Positions 1 through 8,400 of a DNA stretch of 36,001 nt are shown here, in pieces. The position numbers were made by a program, and so were the translations under genes. Source of the DNA: an uncultured Pseudomonadales bacterium. Lineage in GTDB: Bacteria > Pseudomonadota > Gammaproteobacteria > Pseudomonadales > Balneatricaceae. The DNA lies in NCBI GenBank assembly GCA_938084925.1, contig CALKFY010000011.1:1-36001 (forward strand), in the 5' to 3' direction. Position 1 is the first letter of the stretch. Every line of letters begins with the position of its first letter. The notes under the pieces are model-generated. The model did no database searches. It saw only the letters and a program-made list of their open reading frames with translations, and was not told the DNA's origin.

Positions 1-446
1 TGGTTATCCAGCTCTTTTAGGTGGTTGTCTAGGTCTGGAATAGCGCCCATGGTGGCTAGTTGTTGCAGGGCGTATAAACGCAGGCGCATGGCGTTGAGGG
101 GTTGGTTAACCTCGTGGCAGATGCCCGCCATTACTTGGCCAACGGAGGCAAGGCGCGAATCGTGTTGGCCTTGTTCAAGTTGGCGTTGTAGTTGGGGTTG
201 TGGGGTGATGATCCAGGTTAGCAGGCCGTCGCTGGCTGCTTCGCCTAGGCACAAGTAATGATTGTTATCTAGGCTGATAAATTGAGCTTGTTGGGTGTTG
301 GCAATGTTTAGCAGTTGTTGCCACAGCTCTGAGCCTAATAGACTGATTAGGTCTTGTTGTTTTCCAGAAATGGGCCATCCAAGCCGTGTGGCGCTGGTGC
401 TAGCGCTGAAGGTGTTTTCTGCTTGGTTGTAGGTTAGCTGGTGCAT
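1..446 (-). CDS. Sensor histidine kinase, N-terminal part (cut by window edge)
   Basis: About 149 codons are visible, reading leftward from an ATG at 446 and open to the window edge. Residues 103-125 form a HisKA dimerisation helix with the H-box GICHEVNQPLNAMRLRLYAL; the phospho-accepting histidine is about residue 111. The ~95 residues before it have no transmembrane segment and may be a small PAS-like input domain, so the kinase is probably cytoplasmic (inference). The ATP-binding domain would lie outside the window. It sits 97 bases downstream of a response regulator gene on the same strand, so the two are likely co-transcribed and cognate. No clear Shine-Dalgarno precedes the ATG, so the start is uncertain. 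Confidence 0.8.
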   Translation of the reverse strand, partial: MHQLTYNQAENTFSASTSATRLGWPISGKQQDLISLLGSELWQQLLNIANTQQAQFISLDNNHYLCLGEAASDGLLTWIITPQPQLQRQLEQGQHDSRLASVGQVMAGICHEVNQPLNAMRLRLYALQQLATMGAIPDLDNHLKELDN

Positions 447-485
447 TTTTGGTGTCTGGTTGTTTGGTGGAGGAGGTTGCCCTAA

Positions 486-535
486 GGGGACAGGCACTTT
501 TTAGTCGCTACGCGCTTAAATAAGAGCCAGTCCCC
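486..535. repeat. Imperfect inverted repeat between regulator and kinase genes
   Basis: GGGGACAGGCAC at 486-497 faces GAGCCAGTCCCC at 524-535, giving a 6-bp GGGGAC/GTCCCC stem plus a further GGC/GCC after one mismatch. It lies in the 97-base space between the response regulator stop and the kinase start. It resembles REP-type intergenic palindromes and could trim or attenuate read-through into the kinase gene; that role is inference. Confidence 0.4.
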
Positions 536-543
536 CACGACGG

Positions 544-1134
544 TTAAACAGCTTTGGCTATTAGGGCCTTGAGTTCTTCCACGGGTATTGGCTTATGCAA
601 TACGGGTACGCCTTCTGGTATGCCGCGGGCGTTGATTTCTTCGTCGCTCATGCCGGATATTACTATAGGTGTCAGGAAGTCATACTGTTCGTTGTTTTGT
701 AGTCTATCCAGTATAGCAAAGCCATCCAATTGTGGCATTTGCAGGTCGGTAATAAGTACACACGGGCGCATGGCGCCGATCTTTACAAGGGCGTCCACGC
801 CGTTGGTGGCGGTTTCTATATGTAAGCTGGGGTACCAGCTGCTCACTAGCATTTGATATAGCAAAAGTGTGTCTTGGTCGTCGTCAACTAGCAAGATGGA
901 GCTTTTGTTGCTGCTACCGAATGGGCGCGGGATGGGGGTTTGCTTGCTCTGTTTTTCGTCTAGCAGCTGTTGCACTGAGCCTACGCTTATGCGGCGGTGG
1001 CCGCCGGCGGTTTTCCATGCTTGCAGGGTGCCGTTTTCTACCCACAATTGTATCGTACGTACGGATACATTTAGCAATTTTGCTGTTTGACGAGTAGTGA
1101 GCTCTGACATTTTGTTTAGTTCTGCAGCGTCCAT
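544..1134 (-). CDS. Response regulator with N-terminal excisionase/MerR-type HTH and C-terminal receiver
   Basis: A 196-residue protein. Residues 10-60 are a winged HTH of the excisionase/MerR type (TTRQTAKLLNVSVRTIQLWV, then GTLQAWKTAGGHRR), which reads DNA. Residues 78-196 are a CheY-like receiver with acidic residues D84-D86 (LLVDDDQD), phospho-acceptor D130 (LITDLQMPQLDG) and K181 (LHKPIP). The order is inverted relative to OmpR or NarL regulators, where the receiver comes first. It precedes the histidine kinase at 1-446 on the same strand, so phosphorylation by that kinase is the likely input. The ATG at 1134 has a weak AAAGG upstream; a second ATG at 1110 is possible. Targets are unknown. 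Confidence 0.88.
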   Translation of the reverse strand: MDAAELNKMSELTTRQTAKLLNVSVRTIQLWVENGTLQAWKTAGGHRRISVGSVQQLLDEKQSKQTPIPRPFGSSNKSSILLVDDDQDTLLLYQMLVSSWYPSLHIETATNGVDALVKIGAMRPCVLITDLQMPQLDGFAILDRLQNNEQYDFLTPIVISGMSDEEINARGIPEGVPVLHKPIPVEELKALIAKAV

Positions 1135-1512
1135 GGTGTGGCCTTTTGCGTAGTTTTTGTGAATAGAGTTCTATTATTATCAATATTGCGGATTTTTGGT
1201 AGTGTTTTTTGGGATTGTTTTGTGAGGGTTTGTTACGGGGTGTTAATGGAGAGTGGTTGTTTGGGAGATTTTTATAATGTGTGGGGTAATGTGTGGGGTC
1301 AGACCCTTTGGGGATTGGTGTGTAATTTGGGTATTGCAGCGTTTGGGTCAGACCCCGAGTGAGGCTTGTACAGGGATTTTGATGTGTGGGGTCAGACCCT
1401 TTGGGAGTTGGTGTGTAATTTGGGTATTGGGGTGTTTGGGTCAGACCCCTAGGGGGCTCCGTACAGGGATTTTGATATTTGGGGTCAGACCGGAGCTCTG
1501 ACCCCATAGGGT
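1135..1512. other. 378-base intergenic region: regulator upstream region plus tandem repeats
   Basis: This gap separates the response regulator start from the pyrC' stop. The left part (1135-1290) should hold the leftward regulator promoter; an AT-rich TTGATAATAATAG stretch (minus strand, near 1170-1185) could supply the -10, but I see no convincing -35. The right part is filled by the 93-bp repeat array listed separately. Open frames across the array have repetitive, low-complexity translations and are not genes. Confidence 0.7.
1291..1505. repeat. 93-bp tandem repeat array with GGGGTCAGACCC palindromes
   Basis: Palindromic cores GGGGTCAGACCC occur at 1295-1306 and 1388-1399, GGGTCAGACCCC at 1345-1356 and 1438-1449, and a larger inverted repeat GGGGTCAGA...TCTGACCCC at 1481-1505. 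Each core recurs exactly 93 bases later (1295/1388/1481 and 1345/1438), giving about 2.3 copies of a 93-bp unit. Spacer sequence between cores is also conserved (TGTAATTTGGGTATTG, GTACAGGGATTTTGAT). The same core motif reappears singly at 14266-14290 and 33309-33367, so it belongs to a dispersed palindromic family and is not unique to this locus. Confidence 0.9.
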
Positions 1513-2781
1513 TTAATTAATCCAGGTGACGACGCCGCCGCGTAGGGTCAATACGGTGCGGCCTGTAAGGGTGCTGTCGATTAGGCTTTGATTAGCCCCA
1601 AGACTTTGTTGCGTGTCTTGGTTCAGTTGCCACTGCATGTCTGGATCAATGAGGCATAGATAGGCTGGTGCGCCTTCTTCGATGATTGGTGATTCAAGAT
1701 TGGCTGCTTCTGTGGCACCTGTGGTGACGGCGTCAATGAGTTGGGACAAGGTCAGGTCAGCTTTGCCTTCTAGGCTTAGTAGCAAAGGCATGAAGGTGTC
1801 GTACATGGCCATGCCGGGCGCTGTGTCAGCAAAAGGTGCACATTTGGCCGCTGCTTCGTGAGGTTGGTGGGCCGAAACAATGGCATCTAAGGTGCCATCA
1901 GCTACGCCGGCTAACAAGGCTTGGCGGTCAGCTTCACTGCGCAAAGGTGGTTGTACATGGTATTGGCTAGCGTAGCCTTGTATCTGTTCTTCCGTGTAGC
2001 ACAGGTGCGCTAGATCTACGTCAGCAGTAATGTCTAGGCCTCTAGCTTTGGCGTCACGGATTAGTTCAACCCCTTTGTCGCTGGATATTTGCTGGAAGTG
2101 AGCACTAACTCCGGTGTGTTCGATAAATTGTAGATGACGACTAATCGATAGGGTTTCTGCAATCACTGGGATGCCGTTTAAACCAAGGCGAGTAGCTAGG
2201 GCACCTTCGTGCATATGGCCATTGGCTAGGGCCGCATCTTGCGCCTGAATAAAGATTTTTGCCCCAAAGGTGGCAGCATATTCATAACTGCGCATGAGGA
2301 TGGTGTTGCTGGTAATGTCGCGTCCAGCGTTACTAAACGCGATAGCGCCGGCCTTGGATAGGCCCACGATATTGGAGAGGTGCTTGCTTTCAAGTCCTTG
2401 AGTAAGGGCTGCTACGCAGGCTACATCACAAAAGCCTGCCGCTTCGGCGCGGTCTTGCACTAGTTCCATAACGGCAGTGGTGTCCGTTGCTGGCTGAGTG
2501 TCAGGGCTTGGCAAAATAGTGGTGAAACCAGCACTGGCGGCGGCTTTGGTTTCCGACTCAATGGTGCCTTTTTGAGCATTGCCTGGTTGACGCAGATAGC
2601 CGAGTAGGTCGGTTAAACCGGGTACCAATAATTTACCTTCAGCATTGAGGGTATGCTGGGCGTCTTGCTGTAGCTTGTCGCCCATGGCGGCAATTTTGCC
2701 ATCGGCAATGTAGACATCTAGCACCTTGTCTAGGTTCTGTTGTGTGTCTAGTACGCGAGCTTGGCGGATAAGTAAGCTCAT
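1513..2781 (-). CDS. pyrX: Dihydroorotase-like protein without metal ligands (PyrC'/PyrX)
   Basis: A 422-residue amidohydrolase-fold protein that follows pyrB by one base. The fold and family spacing match type I dihydroorotase, but the metal ligands are gone. The D-x-H-x-H-x-R motif reads D58-LLGYL-R64, with both histidines replaced by L60 and Y62. The later HxE reads QAQ (179-181), the next ligand histidine is Q231, and the TDHAPH motif reads SAHQPH (303-308), losing its aspartate. In Pseudomonas, the equivalent inactive PyrC' is a structural partner needed for assembly of the aspartate transcarbamoylase dodecamer; by family and operon position the same role is expected here. A true pyrC must be encoded elsewhere. 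Confidence 0.93.
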   Translation of the reverse strand: MSLLIRQARVLDTQQNLDKVLDVYIADGKIAAMGDKLQQDAQHTLNAEGKLLVPGLTDLLGYLRQPGNAQKGTIESETKAAASAGFTTILPSPDTQPATDTTAVMELVQDRAEAAGFCDVACVAALTQGLESKHLSNIVGLSKAGAIAFSNAGRDITSNTILMRSYEYAATFGAKIFIQAQDAALANGHMHEGALATRLGLNGIPVIAETLSISRHLQFIEHTGVSAHFQQISSDKGVELIRDAKARGLDITADVDLAHLCYTEEQIQGYASQYHVQPPLRSEADRQALLAGVADGTLDAIVSAHQPHEAAAKCAPFADTAPGMAMYDTFMPLLLSLEGKADLTLSQLIDAVTTGATEAANLESPIIEEGAPAYLCLIDPDMQWQLNQDTQQSLGANQSLIDSTLTGRTVLTLRGGVVTWIN

Positions 2782-2782
2782 A

Positions 2783-3778
2783 TTAAATCACCTCCGCTGC
2801 TTGGCGTTCTTGCATTTGGCCACTCATGGCCATGGACATAACGGCCATGCGAATGGCAATACCATAGCCGACTTGGTCTAGTATCAAAGATTGAGAGCCA
2901 TCAGCTACTTCAGATTCTATTTCAATGCCGCGGTTAATGGGGCCTGGGTGCATGACAATGGCGTCAGGCTTGGCTTTGGCTAAACGCTGACGGTTGAGCC
3001 CGTAAACTTGGTAATATTCACTGGCCGACGGTAAGAAAGCGGAATCCATACGTTCTGTTTGTAGGCGTAGCATAATAATCACGTCGACTTCTTCTAGGCC
3101 CATATCCATGTCGGTATAAACTGTTACCCCTAGGCTAGCTGCTTCGGCTGGTAGTAGGGTGTTGGGGCCGATTAGGCGAATGTCTTTACAGCCTAAGGTG
3201 GCCAAGGCATGTACTTGATCGCGAGCTACACGTGAGTGCAGGATATCGCCGACGATGGCGACTTTTAGCTGGTCAAAGGCGCCTTTATGACGATGAATGG
3301 TGAGCATGTCCAACATGGCTTGGGTTGGGTGCGCGTGGCGGCCATCACCGGCGTTGATGATGGCGACGTTAGGCGTTACTTGCTCGGCAATAAAGTGTGG
3401 CGCGCCAGATTGGCTGTGGCGTACTACAAACATGTCGCTGTGCATGGCGCGTAGGTTGCGCAGGGTGTCTAGCAAGGATTCGCCCTTGCTGGTGGCCGAG
3501 GTCTTGATGTCTAGGTTAAGTACGTCGGCGGATAAGCGCTTGGCAGCCAGTTCAAAGGTGCTGCGGGTACGGGTTGAGTTCTCAAAGAACAGGTTTACTA
3601 CGGTCTTGCCGCGCAGTAGAGGGACCTTTTTTACTTCTTGGTTGCCCACTACCACAAAGGAGTTGGCGGTATCGATGATACGTTCTAGTAAAGGTCGTGG
3701 TAGACCATCTACGGTGAGGAAGTGGCGTAGCTCGCCGCTTTCTGTCAGCTGCAATTGGGCGCTAGGAGATAGAGTCAT
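2783..3778 (-). CDS. pyrB: Aspartate carbamoyltransferase catalytic subunit
   Basis: Transfers the carbamoyl group from carbamoyl phosphate to aspartate, the committed step of pyrimidine synthesis. The carbamoyl-phosphate loop [19 protein letters not shown], the SKGES loop, [29 protein letters not shown] and [14 protein letters not shown] are all present. From ATG 3778 the protein is 331 residues, close to Pseudomonas PyrB; a TTG at 3793 in frame would add five residues. The start overlaps the 3' end of pyrR by 17 bases, which suggests translational coupling. It follows pyrR and precedes the inactive pyrC', the usual Pseudomonas-type arrangement in which PyrB and PyrC' form one complex. Confidence 0.97.
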   Translation of the reverse strand: MTLSPSAQLQLTESGELRHFLTVDGLPRPLLERIIDTANSFVVVGNQEVKKVPLLRGKTVVNLFFENSTRTRSTFELAAKRLSADVLNLDIKTSATSKGESLLDTLRNLRAMHSDMFVVRHSQSGAPHFIAEQVTPNVAIINAGDGRHAHPTQAMLDMLTIHRHKGAFDQLKVAIVGDILHSRVARDQVHALATLGCKDIRLIGPNTLLPAEAASLGVTVYTDMDMGLEEVDVIIMLRLQTERMDSAFLPSASEYYQVYGLNRQRLAKAKPDAIVMHPGPINRGIEIESEVADGSQSLILDQVGYGIAIRMAVMSMAMSGQMQERQAAEVI

Positions 3779-4289
3779 CGGTAGTCCGCTCAATAAGAGT
3801 TAGTTGTAGAGGCGCGGGGCCTTCTAGTTGCAAATACTGGTTGTCGGCTAGGTCCAGCTGCAGGGCGCAAGCATCGGCTTGGATAGGCAGTTGGCGGCCG
3901 TTGATGGCGCACAAGGTAGCCAGCTTGATGCTAGCAGGGCGGCCATAGTCAAAGATTTCGTTAAGGGCCGCGCGAACAGTGCGGCCACTCATAAGCACAT
4001 CGTCTACCAGCACTATGTGACGGTTATTCACGTCAAAGGGCAGGCTAGATGGGTTTACCTTGGGGTTTAAGCCTTGCTGGGTAAAGTCATCTCGATAAAA
4101 GGAGATGTCCAGCTTGCCCAGTGGTGCGTCTAATGACTGGGCTATGGTTTCGGCCAACCAAACGCCACCCGTGTGGATACCTATTACTAGGGGGGCTTGC
4201 ATCTGATGCTTGGCAACTAATTGGCTGACTTGCTGAACTAAATCAGCAACAAGGGAGGGGGTGTCGGGTAGCTGAGGCGCTTGTGCCAT
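3762..4289 (-). CDS. pyrR: PyrR, pyrimidine operon regulator / uracil phosphoribosyltransferase family
   Basis: A 175-residue type I phosphoribosyltransferase. The PRPP loop is [19 protein letters not shown] in the middle of the protein, and an upstream [10 protein letters not shown] segment matches the substrate-loop region. In Bacillus, PyrR is an RNA-binding attenuator; in Pseudomonas the homologue heads the pyrB-pyrC' genes and influences their expression. No attenuator-like leader exists directly in front of it here: ruvX ends three bases upstream. Any PyrR action would therefore need a distant site or a different mechanism. Confidence 0.93.
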   Translation of the reverse strand: MAQAPQLPDTPSLVADLVQQVSQLVAKHQMQAPLVIGIHTGGVWLAETIAQSLDAPLGKLDISFYRDDFTQQGLNPKVNPSSLPFDVNNRHIVLVDDVLMSGRTVRAALNEIFDYGRPASIKLATLCAINGRQLPIQADACALQLDLADNQYLQLEGPAPLQLTLIERTTDDSIS

Positions 4290-4292
4290 TGC

Positions 4293-4751
4293 TTATCCTT
4301 GTTCCTTAAAGGGTTGCGATGCCAGCCTGTGTTCGTCTTCGTCGAACCAAGACTGCAAAATCAATTGCGCTGATATGCCATCAACGCCGTGTTTTTTCCA
4401 GTTGGTGCCTCCGCCGTCTAGCAGATGCACCTGTTTGGCTGCGTAGGTGGAGAGTCTTTCGTCTACCACATAGCTGGGTAAATCAAAGCGGCTGCCCAAA
4501 CGGTTGGCAAATTTGCGTGCGCGGTGGGCCATCTCGCCTACAGAACCGTCCATATTATAGGGAATTCCCACCACAAATGCTTGTGTTTGCCACTCTTTGG
4601 TCAGCTTATTTATTTGTTGCCAGTCAGGAATGCCATCACGAGCAGGCAAAGGGGGCAAAATAACGGGCTCGGTACCGGCCTGACTAGCAAAGGCAACGCC
4701 TATGCGTTTGCTGCCAAAATCAAAGCCTAGCAAGTTAAGAGGCTTATCCAT
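4293..4751 (-). CDS. ruvX: YqgF/RuvX family RNase H-fold nuclease
   Basis: A 152-residue RNase H-like protein, usual length for the family. N-terminal LGFDFGSKRIGVAFA carries the first catalytic aspartate, FVVGIPYNMDGSVGE follows, and VDERLSTYAA plus DGISAQLILQSWFDE supply the later acidic residues. YqgF is a pre-16S rRNA 5'-end processing nuclease and has also been called a Holliday-junction resolvase-like protein. Its first eight bases overlap the end of yqgE, and pyrR begins three bases after its stop, so the genes form one transcription unit. The yqgE-yqgF pairing is widely conserved in gammaproteobacteria. Confidence 0.95.
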   Translation of the reverse strand: MDKPLNLLGFDFGSKRIGVAFASQAGTEPVILPPLPARDGIPDWQQINKLTKEWQTQAFVVGIPYNMDGSVGEMAHRARKFANRLGSRFDLPSYVVDERLSTYAAKQVHLLDGGGTNWKKHGVDGISAQLILQSWFDEDEHRLASQPFKEQG

Positions 4752-5319
4752 GACCTACCTGAGTAGAGATCAAATTCATGTCGATGCCTAGTAAGCGTGC
4801 GGCTGCGTCAAAGCGCTTGTCCGACGGTGTGTTAAACATGATGTCGGCATCAAAAGGGCAGCAGATCCATGAGTTGTTGGCAATTTCGTGTTCCAATTGG
4901 CCGGGTCCCCAGCCTGCGTAGCCAAGGGCTATAAGGCTGTGTTCTGGGCCAGTGTCATGGGCGATATCGTCAATCACGTCAACGGAGGTGGTCAGGCACA
5001 GGTCGGTGCCTACTTGAATACTGGATTGCCACTGTTTGTCGGCCAAAGGTGTATGTAGCACAAAACCGTGTTCTGGCTTCACTGGGCCACCGGTGAAGAT
5101 AGGTTGTTCTAGGTTGGTCGCCTGTTCTTCTTCAATGCTCAATTGCGGCAGGATATCGGCGAAGGCAACTTCGGTTTCATGGTTGATAATCAAGCCCATG
5201 GCACCTTGTTCGTTGTGTTCACAGATATAAATTAGGCTGCGATGAAAAGGCTCATCGTCCAGTTGGGGCATGGAGATAAGCATGGAGTTGTGCAAACTGC
5301 CTTGCTGCTTCTTGGTCAT
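4744..5319 (-). CDS. yqgE: YqgE/AlgH family protein (UPF0301)
   Basis: A 191-residue YqgE/AlgH protein. Family signatures are the N-terminal LHNSMLISMPQLDDEPFHRS, YICEHNEQGAMGLIINH, FTGGPV, and GYAGWGPGQLEHEIANNSW. In Pseudomonas the homologue AlgH was linked to alginate regulation, but the biochemical function is unknown. It opens the run yqgE-ruvX-pyrR-pyrB-pyrC' and overlaps ruvX by eight bases. The 111 bases upstream, to the gshB stop, hold a GGAGTCAG direct repeat and probably its promoter. Confidence 0.95.
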   Translation of the reverse strand: MTKKQQGSLHNSMLISMPQLDDEPFHRSLIYICEHNEQGAMGLIINHETEVAFADILPQLSIEEEQATNLEQPIFTGGPVKPEHGFVLHTPLADKQWQSSIQVGTDLCLTTSVDVIDDIAHDTGPEHSLIALGYAGWGPGQLEHEIANNSWICCPFDADIMFNTPSDKRFDAAARLLGIDMNLISTQVGHG

Positions 5320-5356
5320 GTTTTTGTCCTGTGCCGTTATCTTGTCTATAACTGCA

Positions 5357-5398
5357 GGAGTCAGACATCTTATGTAAAACTAAGGGAGTCAGGCACCT
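5357..5398. repeat. Direct repeat pair GGAGTCAGRCAYCT
   Basis: GGAGTCAGACATCT at 5357-5370 and GGAGTCAGGCACCT at 5385-5398 match at 12 of 14 positions and start 28 bases apart, in the spacer between gshB and yqgE. A related GGGAGTCAG lies at 22078-22086, at the end of gluQ. The spacing is near but not exactly a multiple of the helical turn. These may be REP-like fragments or paired operator half-sites; the sequence alone does not decide. Confidence 0.5.
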
Positions 5399-5430
5399 GA
5401 TTTATAGGTTCAGTTTATCATACTCGGTGA

Positions 5431-6399
5431 TTAAGCAGTCTTGCCGGCTTGGGCCAATACTGTCTGAATATGCGACATTAGCTTGCCGGCAATATCGGAG
5501 CCAGTTTGGTCGTCAATTTCACGAATGCAGGTAGGGCTAGTAACGTTGATTTCCGTAAGGTGATCGCCAATGACGTCGAGGCCTACAAAGTGTAGGTTTT
5601 TCTCGCGTAGGGTCGGGCCTACTTGGGCGCAGATCCAACGGTCGCGTTCGCTTAGTTCGCGGGCTACACCAGAGCCACCGGCGGCCAGGTTGCCACGGGT
5701 TTCACCGGATGATGGGATGCGGGCTAGGCAGTGGCTAGCAGCGGGTTCGCCATTAATCATTAGGATGCGTTTGTCGCCGTCTTTGATTTCTGGCAAGAAA
5801 CGCTGGGCCATAATTTGCTGTTGACCAAATTCCGTTAGGGTTTCCAATATTACGTTAAGGTTGGAATCATCTGGCTTCACCCGGAAGATGGATGCACCAC
5901 CCATGCCGTCTAGAGGCTTAAAAATCACGTCGCCATGTTCGGCGTGGAAGCCTTTTAGAATTTCTGGATCGCGAGATACCAATACTTCTGGGCAGCACTG
6001 AGGGAACTGCAAAGCAAACAGCTTTTCGTTGCAGTCACGCAGGCTTTGGGGCTTGTTGATGATGAGTGAGCCAGCACGTTCGGCCATTTCTAGCAGGTGG
6101 GTGGCGTACAAAAATTCGTTATCAAAAGGTGGATCTTTGCGCATTAGGATCACGTCTAGATCGCCTAATGGCTGGGCGCTAAATTTGCCCATGGTATAAA
6201 AATCTTGAGGATCGCGACGCACTTGTAGCGGTGCCATATTGCCCATGGCTACGCCTTGGTTGGCGTACAGGTGTTGAGGTTCCATGTAAAAAAGATCCCA
6301 GCCCTTGTCTTGGGCGGCCCATAGCATGGCTAGGGAGCTGTCTTTTTTGTAGTTGATGGAAGCGATAGGGTCCATGACGATGCCAAGGCGGATGGTCAT
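5431..6399 (-). CDS. gshB: Glutathione synthetase
   Basis: A 322-residue ATP-grasp ligase that joins gamma-glutamylcysteine and glycine using ATP. Family features are the N-terminal LGIVMDPIASINYKKDSSLA, RKDPPFDNEFLYATHLLE, the ATP-grasp glycine loop PLDGMGGASIFRV, and GDKRILMINGEP followed by RGNLAAGG and EINVTSPTCIREID. The length equals typical proteobacterial GshB. The ATG at 6399 has AGAGAG a few bases upstream. Neighbours rsmE (minus) upstream and yqgE downstream give the usual gshB-yqgE-yqgF grouping of gammaproteobacteria. Confidence 0.98.
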   Translation of the reverse strand: MTIRLGIVMDPIASINYKKDSSLAMLWAAQDKGWDLFYMEPQHLYANQGVAMGNMAPLQVRRDPQDFYTMGKFSAQPLGDLDVILMRKDPPFDNEFLYATHLLEMAERAGSLIINKPQSLRDCNEKLFALQFPQCCPEVLVSRDPEILKGFHAEHGDVIFKPLDGMGGASIFRVKPDDSNLNVILETLTEFGQQQIMAQRFLPEIKDGDKRILMINGEPAASHCLARIPSSGETRGNLAAGGSGVARELSERDRWICAQVGPTLREKNLHFVGLDVIGDHLTEINVTSPTCIREIDDQTGSDIAGKLMSHIQTVLAQAGKTA

Positions 6400-6436
6400 T
6401 TTGATCTCTCTTGTGTGTCGATTGTGTCTTTTGGTT

Positions 6437-6464
6437 TATATATGGGTTTGGGGGTGGAAATCAA
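6437..6464 (-). promoter_or_regulatory. Candidate sigma-70 promoter for gshB
   Basis: On the minus strand TTGATT (6464-6459) and TATATA (6442-6437) are separated by 16 bases and sit about 40 bases upstream of the gshB ATG. Match to TTGACA/TATAAT is moderate. Reading for this promoter is by eye only. Confidence 0.35.
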
Positions 6465-6500
6465 GTGTTGTCTAAACCAAGTGCCACGGGTAGTAAGATA

Positions 6501-7226
6501 TTAGTAATCGCCCCAAAGGTGCTGGAGTAGGGCTAGGCTAGCCACTGGTGCGGTTTCGGTGCGTAGGATGCGTGGGCCCATGAGCATGGCTTGGAAGTCT
6601 TGGGCTTGGGCAGTGCTTACTTCGGCTTCTGTTAGGCCGCCTTCTGGGCCGATGAGTAGGGCGCAGGATGTAGGTGTAGCAAGTTCTGTTAGACGCACGG
6701 TGTTGTGGGGGTGCAGTACTAGTTTCTGTTGCGCTTGTACCGTGTCGATCCATTGGCTTAATAGCATGGGTTCGTGGATAGTCGGTACGTCACTGCGGCC
6801 GCTTTGTTCGCAGGCGCTGATGGCTATTTGACGCCAGTGGTGCAGGCGTTTTTCTAGACGTTTGGGGTCTAGTTTTACTTCACAGCGCTCGCTGGAAAGT
6901 GGAGTGATTTGGTTGACGCCCATTTCCGTGGCTTTTTGGATGGCGTAGTCCATGCGGTCGCCGCGAGACATAACCTGGCCAAGGTGGGTGTGCAAAGGGG
7001 ATGGGGCTTGCCCGTTAGTGGTCTCTTGTATGGCCACCGTAACGGACTTCTTGTTCAGCGCGGTTACTGTGGCGCTGTATTCTTGGCCATCGCCATTGAA
7101 TAGCTGCAAGCTTTGTTCAGGCTTGGCGCGTAGTACCTTGCCTACGTAATGACTGGCCTCTGGTGGCAGTTCCAGTGCGAAACTTGCCGCCAGGGGGCAG
7201 TTAACGTAGAGGCGAACCGTACGCAA
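6501..7226 (-). CDS. rsmE: 16S rRNA m3U1498 methyltransferase RsmE
   Basis: A 241-residue SPOUT methyltransferase that methylates N3 of U1498 in 16S rRNA using SAM. Features are the PUA-like N-terminus (RLYVNCPLAA, EASHYVGKVLR), QKATEMGVNQITPLSSERCEV, and the knotted SAM site LLIGPEGGLTEAEV with LGPRILRTETA-type ending (MGPRILRTETAPVASLALL). The only sensible start is TTG at 7226, three bases after the metK stop; no in-frame ATG or GTG is near and the N-terminus matches the family from there. It lies directly behind metK, which makes its cofactor, so the two are probably co-transcribed. Confidence 0.96.
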   Translation of the reverse strand: MRTVRLYVNCPLAASFALELPPEASHYVGKVLRAKPEQSLQLFNGDGQEYSATVTALNKKSVTVAIQETTNGQAPSPLHTHLGQVMSRGDRMDYAIQKATEMGVNQITPLSSERCEVKLDPKRLEKRLHHWRQIAISACEQSGRSDVPTIHEPMLLSQWIDTVQAQQKLVLHPHNTVRLTELATPTSCALLIGPEGGLTEAEVSTAQAQDFQAMLMGPRILRTETAPVASLALLQHLWGDY

Positions 7227-7228
7227 GT

Positions 7229-8398
7229 TTAGATACCCGCGGCCGCACGCAAGGCGTCAGCCTTGTCGGTCTTTTCCCAGGTGAAGTCTGGGTTGTCACG
7301 GCCAAAGTGACCATAAGCAGCGGTAGCGCGGTAGATTGGGCGTTTTAGGTCCAACATGGCTACTAGGCCGCCGGCTTTTAGGTCAAAGTGTTCGCGTACT
7401 AGGTCTTCAATAGTGCGGTCACTAATTACGCCGGTACCAAAGGTATCGATGCTGATAGACGTTGGCTGGGATACACCAATGGCGTAGGAAACCTGAATTT
7501 CACAACGCTCGGCTAGGCCGGCAGCAACGATGTTCTTGGCAACGTAACGGCCAGCGTAAGCAGCAGAGCGGTCAACCTTGGACGGGTCTTTGCCAGAGAA
7601 AGCACCGCCACCATGGCGAGCCATGCCGCCGTAGGTATCAACAATGATCTTACGACCCGTTAGGCCGCAATCGCCTACTGGACCACCAATCACAAAGTTA
7701 CCCGTTGGGTTGATGTGATATTGGGTGTCTTCTGTTAGCCATGCTTCTGGTAGTACTGGTTCGATAATGTGCTTCATTACCGCTTCGCGCAAAGGCTCTA
7801 GTTCGATTTCTGGGCTGTGCTGGGTGGATAGCACCACGGCATCAATGCCTGCTGGGCGGCCATCTGGGCCGTAGCGGAAAGTTAGCTGACTCTTGGCGTC
7901 TGGGCGCAACCATGGCAAAACGCCATTTTTACGTACCTTGGCTTGTTGTTCTACTAGCTTGTGAGCGTAGTGGATTGGCGCCGGCATTAGGGATTCGGTT
8001 TCGTTGCTGGCATAGCCAAACATCAAGCCTTGGTCGCCTGCGCCTTGTTCTTTGTCGCTGTCTGCGTCGTCATCAACGCCCATGGCGATGTCAGCAGATT
8101 GCTTGCCGATAGCGTTGAGTACGGCGCAAGAATCGCCGTCAAAACCCATTTCGGAGGAGGTGTAACCGATTTCCTTAACTACTTCGCGTACTAGGTCTTC
8201 GATGTCCACCCAAGAATTGGTGCGAACTTCGCCAGCGACTAAGACGATGCCAGTTTTGATAAGGGTTTCTACTGCTACGCGAGACTCAGGGTCTTTAGCC
8301 AACATGGCGTCAAGAATGGCGTCAGAGATTTGGTCAGCAATTTTGTCTGGGTGACCTTCGGAAACGGATTCGGATGTAAATAGAGTATATTCGTTCAT
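7229..8398 (-). CDS. metK: S-adenosylmethionine synthetase
   Basis: A 389-residue enzyme making SAM from methionine and ATP. Signatures are [32 protein letters not shown], the P-loop-like [19 protein letters not shown], and [15 protein letters not shown] near the end. The ATG at 8398 has GAGG eight bases upstream. It is the first gene of a leftward unit with rsmE two bases behind it. The ~125-base 5' leader contains several inverted repeats that could fold into a regulatory structure (see separate entries), so control at the RNA level is possible. No MetJ-box repeats (AGACGTCT-like) are visible. Confidence 0.99.
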   Translation of the reverse strand: MNEYTLFTSESVSEGHPDKIADQISDAILDAMLAKDPESRVAVETLIKTGIVLVAGEVRTNSWVDIEDLVREVVKEIGYTSSEMGFDGDSCAVLNAIGKQSADIAMGVDDDADSDKEQGAGDQGLMFGYASNETESLMPAPIHYAHKLVEQQAKVRKNGVLPWLRPDAKSQLTFRYGPDGRPAGIDAVVLSTQHSPEIELEPLREAVMKHIIEPVLPEAWLTEDTQYHINPTGNFVIGGPVGDCGLTGRKIIVDTYGGMARHGGGAFSGKDPSKVDRSAAYAGRYVAKNIVAAGLAERCEIQVSYAIGVSQPTSISIDTFGTGVISDRTIEDLVREHFDLKAGGLVAMLDLKRPIYRATAAYGHFGRDNPDFTWEKTDKADALRAAAGI

Positions 8399-8400
8399 AG

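Noticed and set aside
1291-1505. Possible CRISPR array
   Set aside because: Repeat and spacer are both conserved between units, the unit is 93 bases, and no cas gene is present.
914-1507. Open reading frame of 197 codons on the minus strand across the repeat array
   Set aside because: Its translation is a proline/threonine/asparagine-rich periodic product of the 93-bp repeat, and it overlaps the conserved response regulator out of frame.
4290-4420. PyrR-type attenuator before pyrR
   Set aside because: ruvX coding sequence reaches to three bases before pyrR, leaving no leader.
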